Source: Clonostachys chloroleuca (lineage: Eukaryota; Ascomycota; Sordariomycetes; Hypocreales; Bionectriaceae). Taken from it: 64,000 nt of DNA. Where the stretch lies: positions 12,462,001 to 12,526,000 of the forward strand of contig JBANAY010000004.1 in NCBI GenBank assembly GCA_037952775.1. The letters are read 5' to 3'. Below are positions 24,447 to 35,936 of the stretch, in pieces; the stretch's first letter is position 1, and the number at the start of each line of letters is the position of its first letter. The translations under genes and the position numbers were made by a program. The notes beneath the pieces are model-generated. The model was given only the letters and a program-made list of their open reading frames with translations. It was not told the origin of the DNA and made no database searches.

Positions 24447-25083
24447 ATGGCTCAAACCGCAGAGCCTCCTCAGGAGCTCCATTTCGTCCAGTACCATCAT
24501 AATTTAGAAGCGCAGTATCTTCCGGCCATTAGAGCACTCATTTCAAAAGACCTCAGCGAGCCTTACAGCATCTATGTCTACCGTTATTTCCTTTGCCAAT
24601 GGGCACATCTCTGCTTCATGGTATGCCAGGCCGTCTAGCCTTCCCCCCGAGTCCAGTGCTGCCGGTTGCCCGATATTGACTTCCTTATAGGCATTGAGCC
24701 CGGTAGATGGTTCGTTGATAGGAGTTATTATTTGTAAGCTCGAGGTACATGCCGTACACTCGGTCCCAACGCGGCGGGGCTATATTGCCATGCTGGCCGT
24801 CGCCTCCCCTCACCGTGGCCGCGGTGTCGCCACGGCGCTAGTCAAGATGGCTATCGATGCCATGGCGGTGCGCAAGGCCGACGAGATCGTCCTCGAGACA
24901 GAAGAGGACAACCTCTCTGCCATGAGACTATATGAGCGGTTAGGGTTCCTTCGGTCTAAGAAGCTGCATCGATACTATTTAAACGGCAACAGCGCCTACC
25001 GGCTGGTGCTGCTCTTAAGATCTGTCGACCCAGACTCTGTTTCGAGCTCGGAGTTGGGAGGAGAAGGGGCCATTACCGAGTGA
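24447..25083 (+). CDS. naa30: N-alpha-acetyltransferase 30 (NatC catalytic subunit, Mak3)
   Basis: Two exons (24447-24620, 24691-25083) give 188 residues. The GNAT fold is clear. LSEPYSIYVYRYFL matches the Naa30 substrate-side motif, and RGYIAMLAVASPHRGRGVAT contains the acetyl-CoA R-x-x-G-x-A loop (residues 100-105). ETEEDNLSAMRLYERLGF is the family C-terminal signature. NatC acetylates nascent proteins starting Met-Leu, Met-Ile, Met-Phe or similar at the ribosome, together with Naa35 and Naa38. The 70-nt intron falls after codon 58. The C-terminal 20 residues are Ser/Glu-rich and probably disordered. Confidence 0.93.
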
Positions 25084-25957
25084 TCGACCCTCGGAAACAT
25101 CCAGTTCGCCATATTATACACATCCGTCCCGTTCCAGGGTCCAGCACCGAGCAAAGCGTTGATTTATTTTCCGGCATGTGGGAGAGGCAAAGGAGTTGGA
25201 ATCCCACGCTCATCATGTTCACTTTTTTGTCCGATTCTTCTTTTTGGCATTCACAACCAGGCGTCTTGAGGGCTCGCTCGAGCATTGCATACTACACGTA
25301 CATGTACCATGATACTTGTTATTTTCTTTATCCCGGATTTTGGATATTCTATGGCTGATGGGGGGGATGGAAACAATTTCAGGCATGTTATGAATGAATT
25401 ATGAAGATATGTTCAGCTAGATGATGAAGCTAGATGAGTCTTACACAATGAATAGTTTGCCAGACTTTCCAAATGCCGAAATGTGACTACACTAGTCCTA
25501 GCTTATGAAACACCATTAGACCGAACATAAATGGCCAATCAGCCTTGGCAAATCTGGAATGGTATTTGAACGAACAGAGGGGTTTTGAAGAAGTCGATCA
25601 GAGGAAGTCCCACAGCACTAGCCACAGCACCAGCCATAAGGTTCAAGTCGGTATCGGATCCGATGGTCCAATTTCGCCTTTCCACGGGTTGCGCCGGTCT
25701 AGGAGCCGAACCGACGCAGCACTAACAGCAATGCGGCGCGATGCCGCGGAACATTAATCCCAACAGAACTCAGCCTAAGTAAAAGTATGGTGGTAATAAA
25801 GTAACTTCTCAACCTTTTCCTCTCCGCCATCGCAGCAGCTGTTTTTGGTTATTCTTTTCCTCTCCTCGGCCTCGTTCCCTCCTTTTTGTTTTCCATCTTT
25901 CTAGGATTTCGGTCACTAATTTACCCACTTTCCGCTGGATTGAGGAACCTTGTAAAA
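25084..25957. other. Naa30 3' flank and acetoacetyl-CoA synthetase promoter
   Basis: No gene is seen. The last 150 bp form a long pyrimidine tract ending in TTTCTAG at about 25900, which could be the acceptor of a 5' leader intron or simply a CT-rich promoter. Confidence 0.5.
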
Positions 25958-28342
25958 ATGGCCGAGGAGCTCTGGAGGCATTCCGACCCCGCGTCGACTG
26001 CGATGTGGCGGTTCATCCAGAGTGTCAATGTGAAGCACAATCTGAACATTTCGGATTACAAGGGGCTATACAGATGGTCAATCGATAACGTGGCACTCTT
26101 TTGGGAAGAATGCTGGAATTTTGTTGGCATTAAGGGCGAGGTAGATGGTAAAGTATGTATGAACTTGATCCCCTCCGATATCCTTCATCTCTCTGTTAGT
26201 TTGCGTTGGGATGGAGATGCTTGGGAACTGGCATGGGATAAGGACCAGTCGCGCCTTATGACGCATAAGTATCTCTTGGCCAGCCATTCCCCGAGAATTG
26301 GTTCAACCCAGCGCTGCTGTCAGTTTGCGATTTCGCACGAAATTGCCCCTCTTGTCATTTTGTCTATTCTATCCGCTGCCGAAATTCTAACCATCTACGC
26401 AAATTCTAGCTCAAGGCCTTCCCAGAGGATGTTCCTATGTTTCCTCGCCCCGATTTCTTTTCAAATTCTCGCCTAAACTTTGCTGAGAATCTGCTATTTC
26501 CGCCCTTGGAAACCCCTCTGGACCCTGCTTCTCCGGCCACCATCACTCTCACAGAGCTTCCTGGCTCTCTACGTGAGACAAGCTGGTCTGAGCTTCGGGA
26601 AGCTGTGCGCCGTTGCGCCAACGCACTCCGTCAATCACCCGTGCACCTCAAGGCTGGTGATATCGTTGCAGGATATGTCTCCAATCACGTGGAAGCCTTG
26701 GTTGCCATGCTCGCCGCGGCGTCAGTGGGAGCCGTCTGGACAGGAATCAGCCCCGACAATGGTGTTTCCGCCGTCCTTGATAGATTAGGACAGATTGGAC
26801 CCAAGGTGCTATTCGCTGATAACGGAACTGTCTACAATGGCAAGGAGTGGTCGAGTACATCAAAGACTCATGAGATTGTGAAGGAACTTCAACAAAATGC
26901 CAAGACCTTAAAGTCCGTCGTTGTCATTAACAACATCAACACTGATCTTGGCCTTGAGGATCTCTCGGCGCTCGGCGTTGTTTCCATTGACTACGACTCA
27001 TTCCTTGCGTCTTCGCCTGCCGACAAACCACTTACGTTCGAGCAACTGCCTCCCTCTCACCCCCTTTATATCCTCTACTCGAGCGGCACAACGGGTCTAC
27101 CCAAGGCCATCGTGCACACGGCGCTGGGAACCTTGATCCAGCACAAAAAGGAGCACATTCTTCACTGTTCACTCACGCAGGCTTCCCGTATGCTGTACTA
27201 CACCACAACGTCATGGATGATGTGGCACTGGAGCATCAGCGCGTTGGCCGCGGGCACTACCCTCGTCCTCTACTCTGGCTCTCCCTTCCGGCCGCATTCT
27301 CACATGTCGCTGCTTCGAATCCTCTCTGAACTTAAGGTCACTCACTTTGGTACCTCTGCTGCGTACCTTACGGCGCTGGAAGCGAACAACGTATTGCCCC
27401 TTAAGGAGCCCGGCATTGACCTTTCCAACCTGGAAGCAATCTACTCCACAGCTTCCCCTCTGCCCCCTTCGACCTTCAAATTTGTCTACGAGGCATTCCC
27501 TAAGAACATCAACCTAGGATCCATTACGGGCGGCACAGACATCATCTCCCTCTTTGGCGCACCTTGCCCTCTCCTTCCCGTCCGCGTCGGGGAGATCCAA
27601 TGCGCCGGGCTTGGCATGGCCATCCGCGTGGTGGACTCAATCACAGGGGAGGAGGTCCCAGCCGGGGAAGCTGGTGATTTGGTCTGCGTACGGCCATTCC
27701 CATGCCAGCCGCTGACGTTCTTCGGACCCAACGGCGACGCCAAATACAGGGCGGCATACTTTGAGCGATTCGAGGACATCTGCGGCGCAAAGGGTCCCGT
27801 GTGGCACCACGGCGACTTCGTTAAGATCCCCGACCCAGACACGGGCAGTCTGCTCATGCTGGGCAGGTCGGACGGGGTGCTGAAGCCGTCCGGCGTCCGC
27901 TTCGGGTCTGCGGAGATCTACAATATCCTAACTAGGTTCTTCGCCGCCGAGGTTGAGGAGGCAGTCTGTGTCGGGCGTCGCAGATCTACCGACACGGACG
28001 AGACGGTCTGCCTGTTTCTGGTAATGACCGCGGGGACCGCCTTTTCCGAGAAGATCAAGGTAGACATTAGGGCCAAGATCAAGACGGAGCTGAGCCCCCG
28101 CCACGTCCCGGGTGTGGTGGAAGAGTGCGGAGGGGGAATCCCAAAGACTGGGAATGGAAAGAAGTAAGTTGCCGGCCTCCTCGGCTTGTCTACATGTTCG
28201 ATACGCTAACAGCCCATTTTTTACCTGCAGAATTGAAGTTGCTGTGAAGCAGATAATATCAGGCCTGGATGTCAAGACCAATGCCAGCGTTGCCAACCCC
28301 GAGGCTTTGGAATGGTTCAAAGACTGGGCGGGGAAACAATGA
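25958..28342 (+). CDS. Acetoacetyl-CoA synthetase
   Basis: Three exons (25958-26152, 26410-28163, 28231-28342) give 686 residues, normal for the family. The enzyme makes acetoacetyl-CoA from acetoacetate, ATP and CoA in the cytosol, feeding sterol and fatty-acid synthesis or ketone-body use. The N-terminal ACS domain contains MFPRPDFFSNSRLNFAENLL. The adenylation core has LYSSGTTGLPKAIVH (P-loop), TTTSWMMWHW and GSITGGTDI. Near the C-terminus are WHHGDFVKI, GRSDGVLKPSGVR and PKTGNGKK, which carries the catalytic lysine. The last intron (67 nt) splits that lysine region. The first intron is 257 nt, far longer than others here, and has no in-frame stop continuing from exon 1. A small extra exon inside it cannot be excluded. 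Confidence 0.93.
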
Positions 28343-30751
28343 TAGAGATAGATAAAAATACACAATGAAATAAATATAGAGTAAAACGTGGAAGGATCAC
28401 CATACCTGCCATTCTCGCGGCTTATTCATCACTTAATGACGACGATCTTGCGTTTCAACCCCTCACCTGCGCGGTTGGAATGAGCAACGCCGCGATTGTA
28501 CATACGTACTACGTATTTATAGTTACATAGGAGGGCTATGCATGTTGGGTTGGCGATCGGGAGTGGACATAATGATTTCCACAAGAACCTGCTGTCAGAG
28601 GCAGAAGCGCTCCAGGCTTGAGTATCCACGCTGATTCGGCGCCGATCGGGAGTCGCGGCCCATGCGAAAAAGCAAGAATGCGGTAGTGGTATGATCCTGA
28701 AGCGGAGACGTGGATGATGCGCGGGGATAATGAGTAATGCGAAACGTTAAGGTTGGCTTTATTTGTCCAGACTTCATCCATTCCGTCGCAGATAGGCCGG
28801 TTCCAGTTTGGGGTGTGGTGAAGGCAGTCAGGCGCAAAAGGCAGTTTAGGGTTCCGCCTCCAACAGCATGTGTGAAGCTGCAGAGCCGAGCCGAGCCCCC
28901 TTGTGATGCCGTCATGGAACAAGCCACTTCAGCTTGCTTGTGCGTCTGTGTGTGAGTGCACTGTGTATGGATTTTCGGGACTAGCCTTGTTGTTGTCTTT
29001 TGCCTCCCGTCTTCCTGGGCAACAAGCAGAAGAGGCAAGAATCGGATATTATCAAACATCCGCGACCCATTTCAAGGCTTACATGGTAGGGTATGGAACA
29101 GCCCGCGCGCCTTGTCGCTCTGGCCCCTGACTCTCGCGGATACCGAAAAATTTGCCCGGCTCTTCGGTGTGTATCCATTGGCCGCTGCCATGGTCTACTT
29201 AGCACCATGCAAGTTAAATATACTAGTGGATCATGCACCGATCGCCTGGATGGAGCTGGCCGTCTGCAGCGAGGAGGTACCTTTTCGCCCAGGACATCTC
29301 GCTGGACAGGTAGCATTGGCTGGAGACAACGGGCGATCGCCATTGAGCGTCCACGCAGGCAGATAGATGCGTGCGCAGGGAGCCGGCTGTTAGAGGGGTA
29401 GCCCGCGCATCGCACTGTGGCATCGCGCCGTGTGATTCGGGTCCTCACACGAAGTGTTTGGGCTCATCCGCACGCGACACAGCTACGACTAATAGCTACC
29501 AGCACGAGTACTTCCGTGGGATTGGACGGATGATGACACGACCAGGGCGCTGGTGTCCCCGTCGAAGCCATCAAAGCTGTTGCAGGCCCACTGGCCACCA
29601 GCATGGGTGCTGTACTGCAATTTGGGCTCGCTGCCCAGGGCCTATAAAATCACAGTGCCCGGTACCTGAAAGGCTCGCCCCTGTTGCCCCTCGTCTCTTC
29701 TCTGCCCAATCGCAGTACAAGATTTCCCATGACAGGCGGGTCGGCAAGCTTGGTGACTCCCTCCCCTTTCCTCTGTCACAAACTCTCTCTAGCATAAGCT
29801 CCAATTTTCCACCGTGCCCACAATTCATCTCGCCCGTGCCACACTGCCTTTTTCCTTCTCTTCAGTCCCGTCTGCTCTTCAAACCTACGACTTAATATTA
29901 CCACCTCCCGCTTCTGTCACCGTGAGCGTCGATAGTCCCTCGACATTCATTCAGGCAGGCTTCGACTGGTTTGCGCTGTTTAATTCGTGGTGCCGACGCA
30001 GAATCGCGGGTGGTGGCATTTCATTACTAGGGTGGCCCTTTCGTCATCTCCGGGCTTCCGGCGCCGCAGAGTCCCTACAGAAAACAGCATCCTGCTGCTT
30101 CTTCGCGTTCCTCTGCTTCACCTCTTCCCAATCCCGTCTCTGTCTCTCGCGGGACCGTCCTCAAGCCGCGTTGAGCCCTCAATCGAGAACATCGCATTGA
30201 GTCTCTCCATTGGACAAGGTTAGTACCCGACTGTTATCTTGAGATTGCCGGTTCGAGCCGTGGTGCATATGCGAGGCGCTGGCGGTGTGGCTGGCTCATT
30301 GGCACACGGCCGTCTTCACCGCCCGACCCCCTTCCCCGTCCCTCCGCTTCGCCTAATTCCTGGTTGTTGGTTTCTCGCATGCATCAATTGTGACAACACC
30401 AACCTTGCAGCAGCGTTTCTCTCGGGAGTTTGTGGATGGCTGCCGGGTGTGAGCTCTGACTCTTGCCATTCACGTCTCTGGAAACTTGCTGTGGAGCTCA
30501 CCTGCCTCCTGCGCGTCTTGTTACTGCTGCAATATCCCCCACGTTCATGATAAGATGCGATTAAGAGACTCCCACACTGCCTCGATATTACACAGCACAG
30601 CCTACTTTATAGCAGTTGTACTGACAATTTCCTTTTATAGTCACCAGACTTCGTCTTGAGCGGTCTTGATTATCTGTGTTAGGGGTGAAACCAACAGTCT
30701 TCGGACCATATCCAAGTTACATTATCTACATACTGCTCCTCAGCCAAAGCA
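28343..30751. other. 2.4-kb region, synthetase 3' flank and Lcb2 promoter/leader
   Basis: An AT-rich start with AATAAA-like signals near 28370 fits the synthetase 3' end. The rest is CT-rich DNA before the Lcb2 start, with a possible leader intron. No other coding gene is supported. Confidence 0.5.
30219..30640 (+). other. Candidate 5'-leader intron of the Lcb2 gene
   Basis: CAAG|GTTAGT at 30219 could be a donor. CTGAC followed 17 bases later by TTATAG at 30640 is a strong branch and acceptor pair. Removing this 422-nt stretch would leave a leader of ordinary length. There is no coding constraint to confirm it. Confidence 0.35.
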
Positions 30752-32758
30752 ATGCCCCGTCGACTTGCGAACCCCTTCTCTTCCTCCACTCCCGCAATGC
30801 CTCAATCCGACATATTGCGCGAAAGGCGTCCTTCCAGTTCCAAAGCCAACCGGCTAGCGCAATTCTTCTCCAGCTCCAAGAACCAAGAGCACACCCAGCA
30901 GAGCCTCCTTGCCATGCAGCAGCACCAGAAACCCCAGCTGGCTAACGCCACTGGTACAATGCAATCTCCTGGAATGCTGCCTACCATTTCTCTGTCCTCA
31001 GCCGACACCAGCGTCGTTGAGAACTCGTCAACCACGATGCTCTTTGAGCCCCAGACTGCCGAGGAGGCTGAGCGTCAACGACGGGCAGAGGCCCAATTTG
31101 GCCCCCTCAACCACCCAAGCCATCGGTACACCAGCGCGTCTCATGGGCAGCCGCTGGAAGATCCCATTGAAGACGAGCCTCCTTACTACTACATTCTGAC
31201 AACCTATGTCAGCTACCTGTTCCTCATTCTTCTCGGCCACATCAGAGACTTTTTCGGCAAGCGATTCGGCGACAAGAAGCACTACGACTCGCTCAAGGTG
31301 CAGAACGGTTATGCACCTCTCAATGACGACTTTGACAATTTCTACACCCGCCGACTCAAGATGAGGCTGGACGATTGCTTTGCCCGCCCAACCACTGGTG
31401 TTCCCGGCCGATACATTACTCTCCTGGACCGCAAGTCCGACGACTTCAACCGCACCTACCAGTATACCGGTACCACCACTGAGACACTTAACATGAGCTC
31501 GTACAATTATCTCGGTTTTGCTCAGTCTGAGGGCCCGTGTGCCGATGCCGTCGAAGAGTGTGTCAAGCGATATGGTCTCACCTCTGCTAGCCCCCGAATG
31601 GATTCTGGTACCACCGACCTCGCTCTGGAAGTTGAGCGCGAGATTGCCGCTTTCGTGGGCAAGCCCGCTTCCATGGTTTTCCCTATGGGATATGTCACCA
31701 ACTCGAGTACCTTCCAGGCTCTGGTCGGAAAGGGATGCCTGATTATCTCTGATGAGCTCAACCACGCCTCTATCCGCATTGGCGCTCGTCTCTCTGGAGC
31801 TGTCATCAAGTCTTTCAAGCACAACCACGTTGCCGATCTCGAGCGTGTCCTCCGTGAGGCCATCTCTCAGGGCCAGCCCCGAACCCACCGCCCCTGGAAG
31901 AAGATTCTCGTTGTCGTCGAAGGTCTCTACTCCATGGAAGGTACCATGTGTGATCTCCCTGGTATTCTGTCTCTGAAGGACAAGTACAAATTCTACCTCT
32001 ACATTGACGAGGCCCACTCTGTCGGAGCTCTTGGCCCTCGCGGCCGTGGTGTCTGTGACTACTTTGGCGTTGATCCTTCTAATATTGATATTCTGATGGG
32101 CACTTTGACAAAGTCTTTTGGCGCCAACGGTGGATACATTGCCGCAAACAAGGACATCATCGACAAACTCAAGTCCTCGAACGTGGGCATGCAACTGGGA
32201 GAGTCTCCTACCCCCTGCGTGTTGATGCAAATTCTTGCTTCTCTCAAGATGATCACTGGCGAGCTGTGCCCGGGCCAAGGCGAGGAGCGTCTTGAGCGTA
32301 TTGCCTTCAACTCCCGCTACCTCCGGTTGGGACTCAAACGTCTTGGTTATATCGTCTCTGGACATGATGACTCTCCAATCGTCCCCGTCATGCTCTACCA
32401 CCCTGCCAAGATCCCTGCATTCTCCCACGAGATGCTTCGACGCAAGATCTCGGTGGTTGTCGTCGGGTATCCTGCTACTCCTCTGATTACCTCTCGCGCT
32501 CGCTTCTGTGTTTCTTCAGCCCACAACAAGGAAGATCTTGACCGCCTACTGGTCGCTTGCGACGAGATCGCAGATCGTATGCAGTTGAGGTACTCGTCTG
32601 GTATCGCCGGTGGTCTTGAGCCTCTTCCTGATAGCGTTTCCCCTGAGGAGGAGAAGCAGTGGCGCGCAGAGACCGGTGCACCAATCAACCCTCCCAGATG
32701 GGCTGTCGAGGATGTTATTCGTCATGGCGCGACCGACGCCAAGCTTCCTTTGCGGTAA
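30752..32758 (+). CDS. lcb2: Serine palmitoyltransferase subunit 2 (Lcb2)
   Basis: A single uninterrupted exon encodes 668 residues. The enzyme condenses serine and palmitoyl-CoA to 3-ketosphinganine at the endoplasmic reticulum, the first step of sphingolipid synthesis, as a dimer with Lcb1. About 140 Ser/Gln-rich residues precede a membrane segment (YYYILTTYVSYLFLILLGHI, about 145-165). The PLP fold follows, with ASPRMDSGTTDLALEVE, SDELNHASIRIGARLSGA, YIDEAHSVGALGPRGRG and GTLTKSFGANGGY, where Lys454 binds PLP. The N-terminal extension is longer than in yeast but usual in filamentous fungi. A 466-codon frame on the opposite strand is a shadow of its codon bias. Confidence 0.96.
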   Translation: MPRRLANPFSSSTPAMPQSDILRERRPSSSKANRLAQFFSSSKNQEHTQQSLLAMQQHQKPQLANATGTMQSPGMLPTISLSSADTSVVENSSTTMLFEPQTAEEAERQRRAEAQFGPLNHPSHRYTSASHGQPLEDPIEDEPPYYYILTTYVSYLFLILLGHIRDFFGKRFGDKKHYDSLKVQNGYAPLNDDFDNFYTRRLKMRLDDCFARPTTGVPGRYITLLDRKSDDFNRTYQYTGTTTETLNMSSYNYLGFAQSEGPCADAVEECVKRYGLTSASPRMDSGTTDLALEVEREIAAFVGKPASMVFPMGYVTNSSTFQALVGKGCLIISDELNHASIRIGARLSGAVIKSFKHNHVADLERVLREAISQGQPRTHRPWKKILVVVEGLYSMEGTMCDLPGILSLKDKYKFYLYIDEAHSVGALGPRGRGVCDYFGVDPSNIDILMGTLTKSFGANGGYIAANKDIIDKLKSSNVGMQLGESPTPCVLMQILASLKMITGELCPGQGEERLERIAFNSRYLRLGLKRLGYIVSGHDDSPIVPVMLYHPAKIPAFSHEMLRRKISVVVVGYPATPLITSRARFCVSSAHNKEDLDRLLVACDEIADRMQLRYSSGIAGGLEPLPDSVSPEEEKQWRAETGAPINPPRWAVEDVIRHGATDAKLPLR

Positions 32759-35700
32759 ACGGTAACCTCTACTTAATATTGCATCGCAATCAAGGTCTCG
32801 CGACCTTGGGAAGTTCCAAGAAGCTTCGACATAGAGATATTTGGCATCATTACATTACATTGGAGTTTGGGGGCGCATCTTGATACAGCCTGCATGGGAT
32901 ATCTGCATACACTTCGTTACTTTCGTTCGGTATATTATTATTACATCCTCGCATGTTTGACAGCACATCCCACTGTTATCAATCATGTACCTTTTCTTCT
33001 CTTCAACAATCTACTTCTGTTGAGACCTTGCCAAAGGGTCTTAAGGGTCGAATCTAGCATAGAAATAGCAAGACACTGTGAGGCGAGAGCAGATGCTTGG
33101 GCCAAGGGATTCTTTTTGTCTCTTTTGACTTGACAGAGGATGTGGATCTGCGAGGGAAAAGCCAATGGCTCTTCCACAGGAGCAATTATTCTATATTGAC
33201 TCCGAATTATTCATGTAGATAGATAATAAACATTATTGACTTACACCTGCGCAACCTGCTTAGCTACCTAAGGTGTGGTAGGATTGTGAACGTAGCAGGG
33301 GGGACACACCCTGAGGTTTCAGCCTCAAGCTCCTGTCCACGTGGGGTTTCGTTCACCTTGAGATTGTGACGTAGGTCCTCGACTGTTCTCTCATGAATTT
33401 ACGATTTAACTACCTATTAAATAGACGGAAGAGAGAAAGCCGGAATGTTGTAGGTAGTAGCTTTACTATCTGTGGAGCAAATCGACTCGCTATTAGCTCT
33501 AGAATATGCATGCACTATCATAGGCTGGATGCGCGCGCCAAGCTGGTGATGACAGGATTCGCCAGACGAACTGCCGCCGCCACTTTTCTCCACGCTTAGC
33601 CTTCTCCAGTGACTGGGTAGCTCACCGTGCCGGTATCCAGGAAAGTAACTGAAGACGCTGATCATCATGCGATAGCCAGGGTTCGACATCTACCGTTTAT
33701 TTTCCCCTTGCGGGAAAAACTGAGATTTCGATTCGCAAACCCCCTACTGCGTGGAAGAGCAGTGGACCAAGGGACTAATGTTCTAGCGCGCATTCAGCTC
33801 GGAGAGACCTAAGCGATCATATCGCCCGGGGGACCTTGAGGTATATATAGTGCGGCCCTACTATAGCTCCCTATTTGCTCTCTAGCAGAGACCAAGGTCG
33901 AAACCTGAAACCTGGGGCCAGCTGGTAGGAGTCGGATACGAGGGCTGGAACGGGAGCCTTGTGTGTCTCACGCTCGAGAAACGGGGGCGCGCAACATGGG
34001 AATAGAGGTGAGGTGGCGATCAACAAGCCAAGAATGCTGAGCTTGCGCCTGGGCAGGCGAGATATTGGTATTATTGCCTGGGTTTGTTGAATATGAAGAT
34101 GGGCTTGCCTGGCCCGAGGGCCCGTGCTTTTTTTTCTTCTCTCTCGCCGGTGGGCATTGCTGACAATTGGGGGAAACCCTGTAGCACTTTGGTGTTGCTT
34201 TTGCGCCGTGGAAGGACAGAAGCTCGACTCTGGGTGGGGCCAACCAGCCTGAGAGAACCTCCTGCCCTTCGAGGGGGAATTTATGCTCGGACAGGGCGAT
34301 ATGTAGACCATAGTCCTGATCTCCCGGCCATTATTTGGGTTGCATAGAGCTGGAGAGCTGGAGTGATCAACTGCAGACCGGAAGGATTGATCGAATTGCT
34401 GCCGTTGTATCTATCATTAGGTTCTTCGCCTGCTGATTTCGCAATTCGGTTGGTCGCTCTGGCAGCTGTGCCACACTCTAATGCTGTGGGGACGCGGGAG
34501 CGACTACCAGTAGGGAGTAGCGCCCTGGCCACGGCGTCTCTGTGCCTGACTACCGCTAGAACTAGGGGCCTGGACGTCCTGGGTACGTATCCGGAGAGAG
34601 CGGACTGGGGCGCGGCAGCGACTGCAGGCAGGCCCCCCATCTCTACTAACCTCTGGGTACCTCTATCCGGACGGAGGCTGAGTGGCTGAGGTGCCGTGCC
34701 ATGGGGATCTCTCGCCCTTCCACAAGCCAGCACAAGGCCTACCCGCCTGCGCTAGGTGATAAGTCTGCCACATAAAACGGTGGTAGAGGGGGTCACAGAG
34801 GAGCAGAGTGGCCAGAGCTGTGCTAAAAAAACCAATAGCCACCGACATGGCCAGGCGTCGGTCGGTATGCTCCCTTCCCCTCAGTCCCCTCTCTCCACCC
34901 TGTCACCTACAGGTGCACCCGCTGGACGGTGCCTCCGAGCGCAACCAGGTGGCATTGAAATCGATACACCATGGTCTGTCCATTCTTGCTGTGACGAATA
35001 TTTTTCAACTATTGCGGACGAAATTAAGAAATCAAAGAGACAATGCAGTCCATATCGTCAATTTAACATTTTGATTATTGTAATCCCGGGTTATTGCAGA
35101 TAGTGCTTATCAATTTGGTGTCTCATTTCTTCTCCTCTCACCTGCTTGGGGTTCTACCTACCTCGAGCTGTCGGCGGTACAGGCTGGGGGTTCCGGTGCC
35201 CACAAAACCTGCCCGTGTCCTCCAATTGAGCACTAACTTGCGATGGGGAGCCTGGCTGCTAGGTAAGGTAGGTAGGTACCTACGGGCACTGACGGTAGCA
35301 CCACCACCACCACCACCACCAGCTAGCGAGCCAGCGTCCACTTCCATTGGGACCTGAGGGTGGGGACCAAGCAGCCAGTCGGGCTTGGATTGGACCTTTC
35401 CAGCCGCTCCATCGCTCGACGTACGTTGATGAGAACGCTGAACCACCCTCACGCACACGAACACGCACGCACACAAGACCGACGCAAGCACCTGCCTATC
35501 CTCGTCTGCTCTGCCCTGCTTCGCATTTCTCTCCTCTTCGCCTTGCAGCCGCCTGGCCCTCACCACATCCTCCGGGTCCGCCGATCGAGAGGGTACAATT
35601 TTCCACTCCCAACTCGTCCCCTCTCTTGCTCACCAACCAACGCTCTAGCCGCCTGCTTGCCATCAGATCCGCCGCGACAATCCATGCCAACCGCCAGGAC

Positions 35701-35936
35701 GACTGGCTGACGCAATTCGGTGGCCGACACCAACAACCACCCACCTCGCCCGACGGGGGGTTCATCTCACGACGCTGGCTTATTCTCGCTCACGCCGACC
35801 ATCTCTTCTGACGGCGACTCAGGAGAGGTCTCCGCTGCTGCATTAGTTATCCACGAGACAGACCTGGTCGGCTCTCCACGAGCCTTCCTGCCCCTTTCTC
35901 CAGACTCCTTGCCGGCCTCCTAGTCGGGTCGAGACC
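32759..35936. other. 3.2-kb region between Lcb2 and Ste50
   Basis: The first 500 bp are AT-rich and should hold the Lcb2 3' end. The part from 35.1 to 35.9 kb is CT- and CA-rich, as expected for the Ste50 leader. It includes a (CAC)n repeat. In between, only chance frames occur, and no gene or RNA is supported. Confidence 0.5.
35267..35321. repeat. GGTA-type and (CAC)7 simple repeats
   Basis: A short GGTA repeat at about 35267-35278 is followed by a CAC trinucleotide repeat at 35299-35321 in the upstream region of Ste50. Confidence 0.8.

Noticed and set aside
30238..30265. GGTTCGAGCC B-box-like word near the Lcb2 leader
   Set aside because: No T-stem pairing, no matching A-box at a usual distance and no acceptor stem, so a tRNA is not supported.
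31028..32428. 466-codon frame antisense to Lcb2
   Set aside because: It lies exactly opposite a conserved enzyme and has no domain of its own. Strong codon bias in Lcb2 keeps the opposite frame open.
33491..33505. 15-base match to the reverse complement of a conserved 18S rRNA word (TATTAGCTCTAGAAT)
   Set aside because: Flanking bases do not match 18S on either side. One short word can occur by chance in a window this size.
35720..35923. 68-codon frame just upstream of Ste50 as an N-terminal exon
   Set aside because: It starts from a non-ATG codon, ends in a stop before the Ste50 ATG, and lies in a CT-rich leader. Ste50 already has a complete SAM domain from its own ATG.
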